A DNA stretch of 64,000 nucleotides from Pseudovibrio sp. Tun.PSC04-5.I4 (lineage in GTDB: Bacteria > Pseudomonadota > Alphaproteobacteria > Rhizobiales > Stappiaceae): NCBI RefSeq assembly GCF_900104145.1, contig NZ_FNLB01000001.1, positions 434,001-498,000 on the forward strand, written 5' to 3'. Below, piece by piece: positions 63,518 to 64,000 of this stretch (position 1 is the first letter of the stretch; each line of letters opens with the position of its first letter). A program made the translations under genes and the position numbers. The notes beneath the pieces were generated by a model. That model saw only the letters and a program-made list of their open reading frames with translations. It made no database searches and was not told the DNA's origin.

Positions 63518-64000
63518 TCAACTGGTCGCGGCAACACACTGTGAGAACTTCTCAGCTGGGGTTTGATATTGCAAGGCCTTGCGTGGCCGCTCGTTGAGCT
63601 GTCTTGCGATTGCATCAAGTTCAGACTGCGTGTGTATAGATAAGTCAGTGCCACGGGGCAAATATTGCCGCAGCAAGCGGTTCGTATTTTCGTTTGATCC
63701 GCGTTGCCACGGTGAATGTGGGTCGCAGAAGTATACAGCAACATCCGTTACTAATGTCAGGCTTAGATGATCTGCCATTTCCTTGCCACGATCCCAAGTC
63801 AAGGATTTGTACAGCTCTTTTGGCAATTTGTGGGTGTGTTTGATCAACCCGGAGATAACACTGCTCGTGTCTTTGTTGGCAACCTTGATCAACATGACAT
63901 AGCGTGTTTGCCGCTCAACAAGAGTGGCAATATAGCTATTCTTGGATCCTCCGATCAGATCGCCTTCCCAATGCCCCGGTATTGCACGGTCTTCGACGCA
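63518..64000 (-). CDS. IS30-family transposase, N-terminus outside window
   Basis: The frame is open from the window end to a TGA at 63518, 160 residues. The DDE catalytic blocks are visible: Asp in IPGHWEGDLIGG, Asp in KSLTWDRGKEM and Glu in SPWQRGSNENTNRLLRQYLP, with the usual end LNERPRKALQYQTPAE. The N-terminal DNA-binding part lies beyond 64000. The bordering inverted repeat could not be fixed. Confidence 0.92.
   Translation of the reverse strand, partial: CVEDRAIPGHWEGDLIGGSKNSYIATLVERQTRYVMLIKVANKDTSSVISGLIKHTHKLPKELYKSLTWDRGKEMADHLSLTLVTDVAVYFCDPHSPWQRGSNENTNRLLRQYLPRGTDLSIHTQSELDAIARQLNERPRKALQYQTPAEKFSQCVAATS

Overview
The window looks like the chromosome of a marine-type alphaproteobacterium. 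Pointers are an IalB-family protein next to a trimeric-autotransporter-like adhesin, a DUF3141 / MaoC-Pta / acetate kinase / FabI cluster, several chemoreceptors, medium GC content, and IS66, IS21 and IS30 elements of alphaproteobacterial character. The gene set resembles Stappiaceae such as Pseudovibrio; that genus-level guess is inference only. No rRNA, tRNA or CRISPR array was seen.

Layout. (1) 1-9.7 kb, metabolism: an enolase-superfamily dehydratase-like gene (cut by the window edge) with a GntR regulator, an FAD oxidoreductase, then a tight cluster fabI - DUF3141 (alpha/beta hydrolase with a PHA-synthase-like cysteine nucleophile) - MaoC/phosphotransacetylase fusion - acetate kinase, followed by a GNAT acetyltransferase. 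(2) 10-13 kb: a repeat-rich trimeric-autotransporter-like adhesin with an IalB-family protein directly behind it. (3) 13.3-24 kb, mixed housekeeping: glycosylasparaginase-cutC, Lrp/AsnC regulator, cupin-amino acid permease, a small membrane ORF, YrbL-like protein, DUF2306 protein, MFS exporter, VOC protein divergent from a LysR regulator, iron-type alcohol dehydrogenase with a hotdog thioesterase. (4) 24-29 kb, chemosensing: a large chemoreceptor, a PAS protein, and a second chemoreceptor whose frame is broken exactly at a three-copy CTTTG repeat. (5) 29.8-42 kb: a 2507-residue secreted DUF11-repeat protein co-transcribed with a large outer-membrane beta-barrel, then an AraC regulator. (6) 42.5-50 kb: a third chemoreceptor, an IS3 remnant and an AT-rich island of three glycosyltransferases, the last a capsule-type transferase fused to a GT29 (sialyltransferase-like) domain.

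(7) 49.8-64 kb is a pile of mobile elements. An old IS481-type transposase gene is split by an IS66 element (copy A, 8-bp target duplication GTTTATGT). The tnpB gene of that IS66 is split by a group II intron, and the intron's reverse transcriptase is split by an IS21-family element (5-bp duplication CCGAC). A second IS66 element (copy B, duplication TATTTAAC) lies inverted 389 bp away and carries the same intron at the same tnpB position with an intact reverse transcriptase. The introns look essentially identical while the surrounding IS66 copies have diverged, which suggests recent homing or gene conversion. Beyond copy B lie a decayed third IS66 tnpC, a 59-residue Myb-like ORF and a partial IS30 transposase.

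The observations most worth following are the CTTTG-repeat chemoreceptor (a possible switch between membrane-anchored and soluble receptor), the intron-dependent tnpB genes with one active and one broken intron protein, the capsule/GT29 fusion, and the giant secreted protein with its partner barrel.
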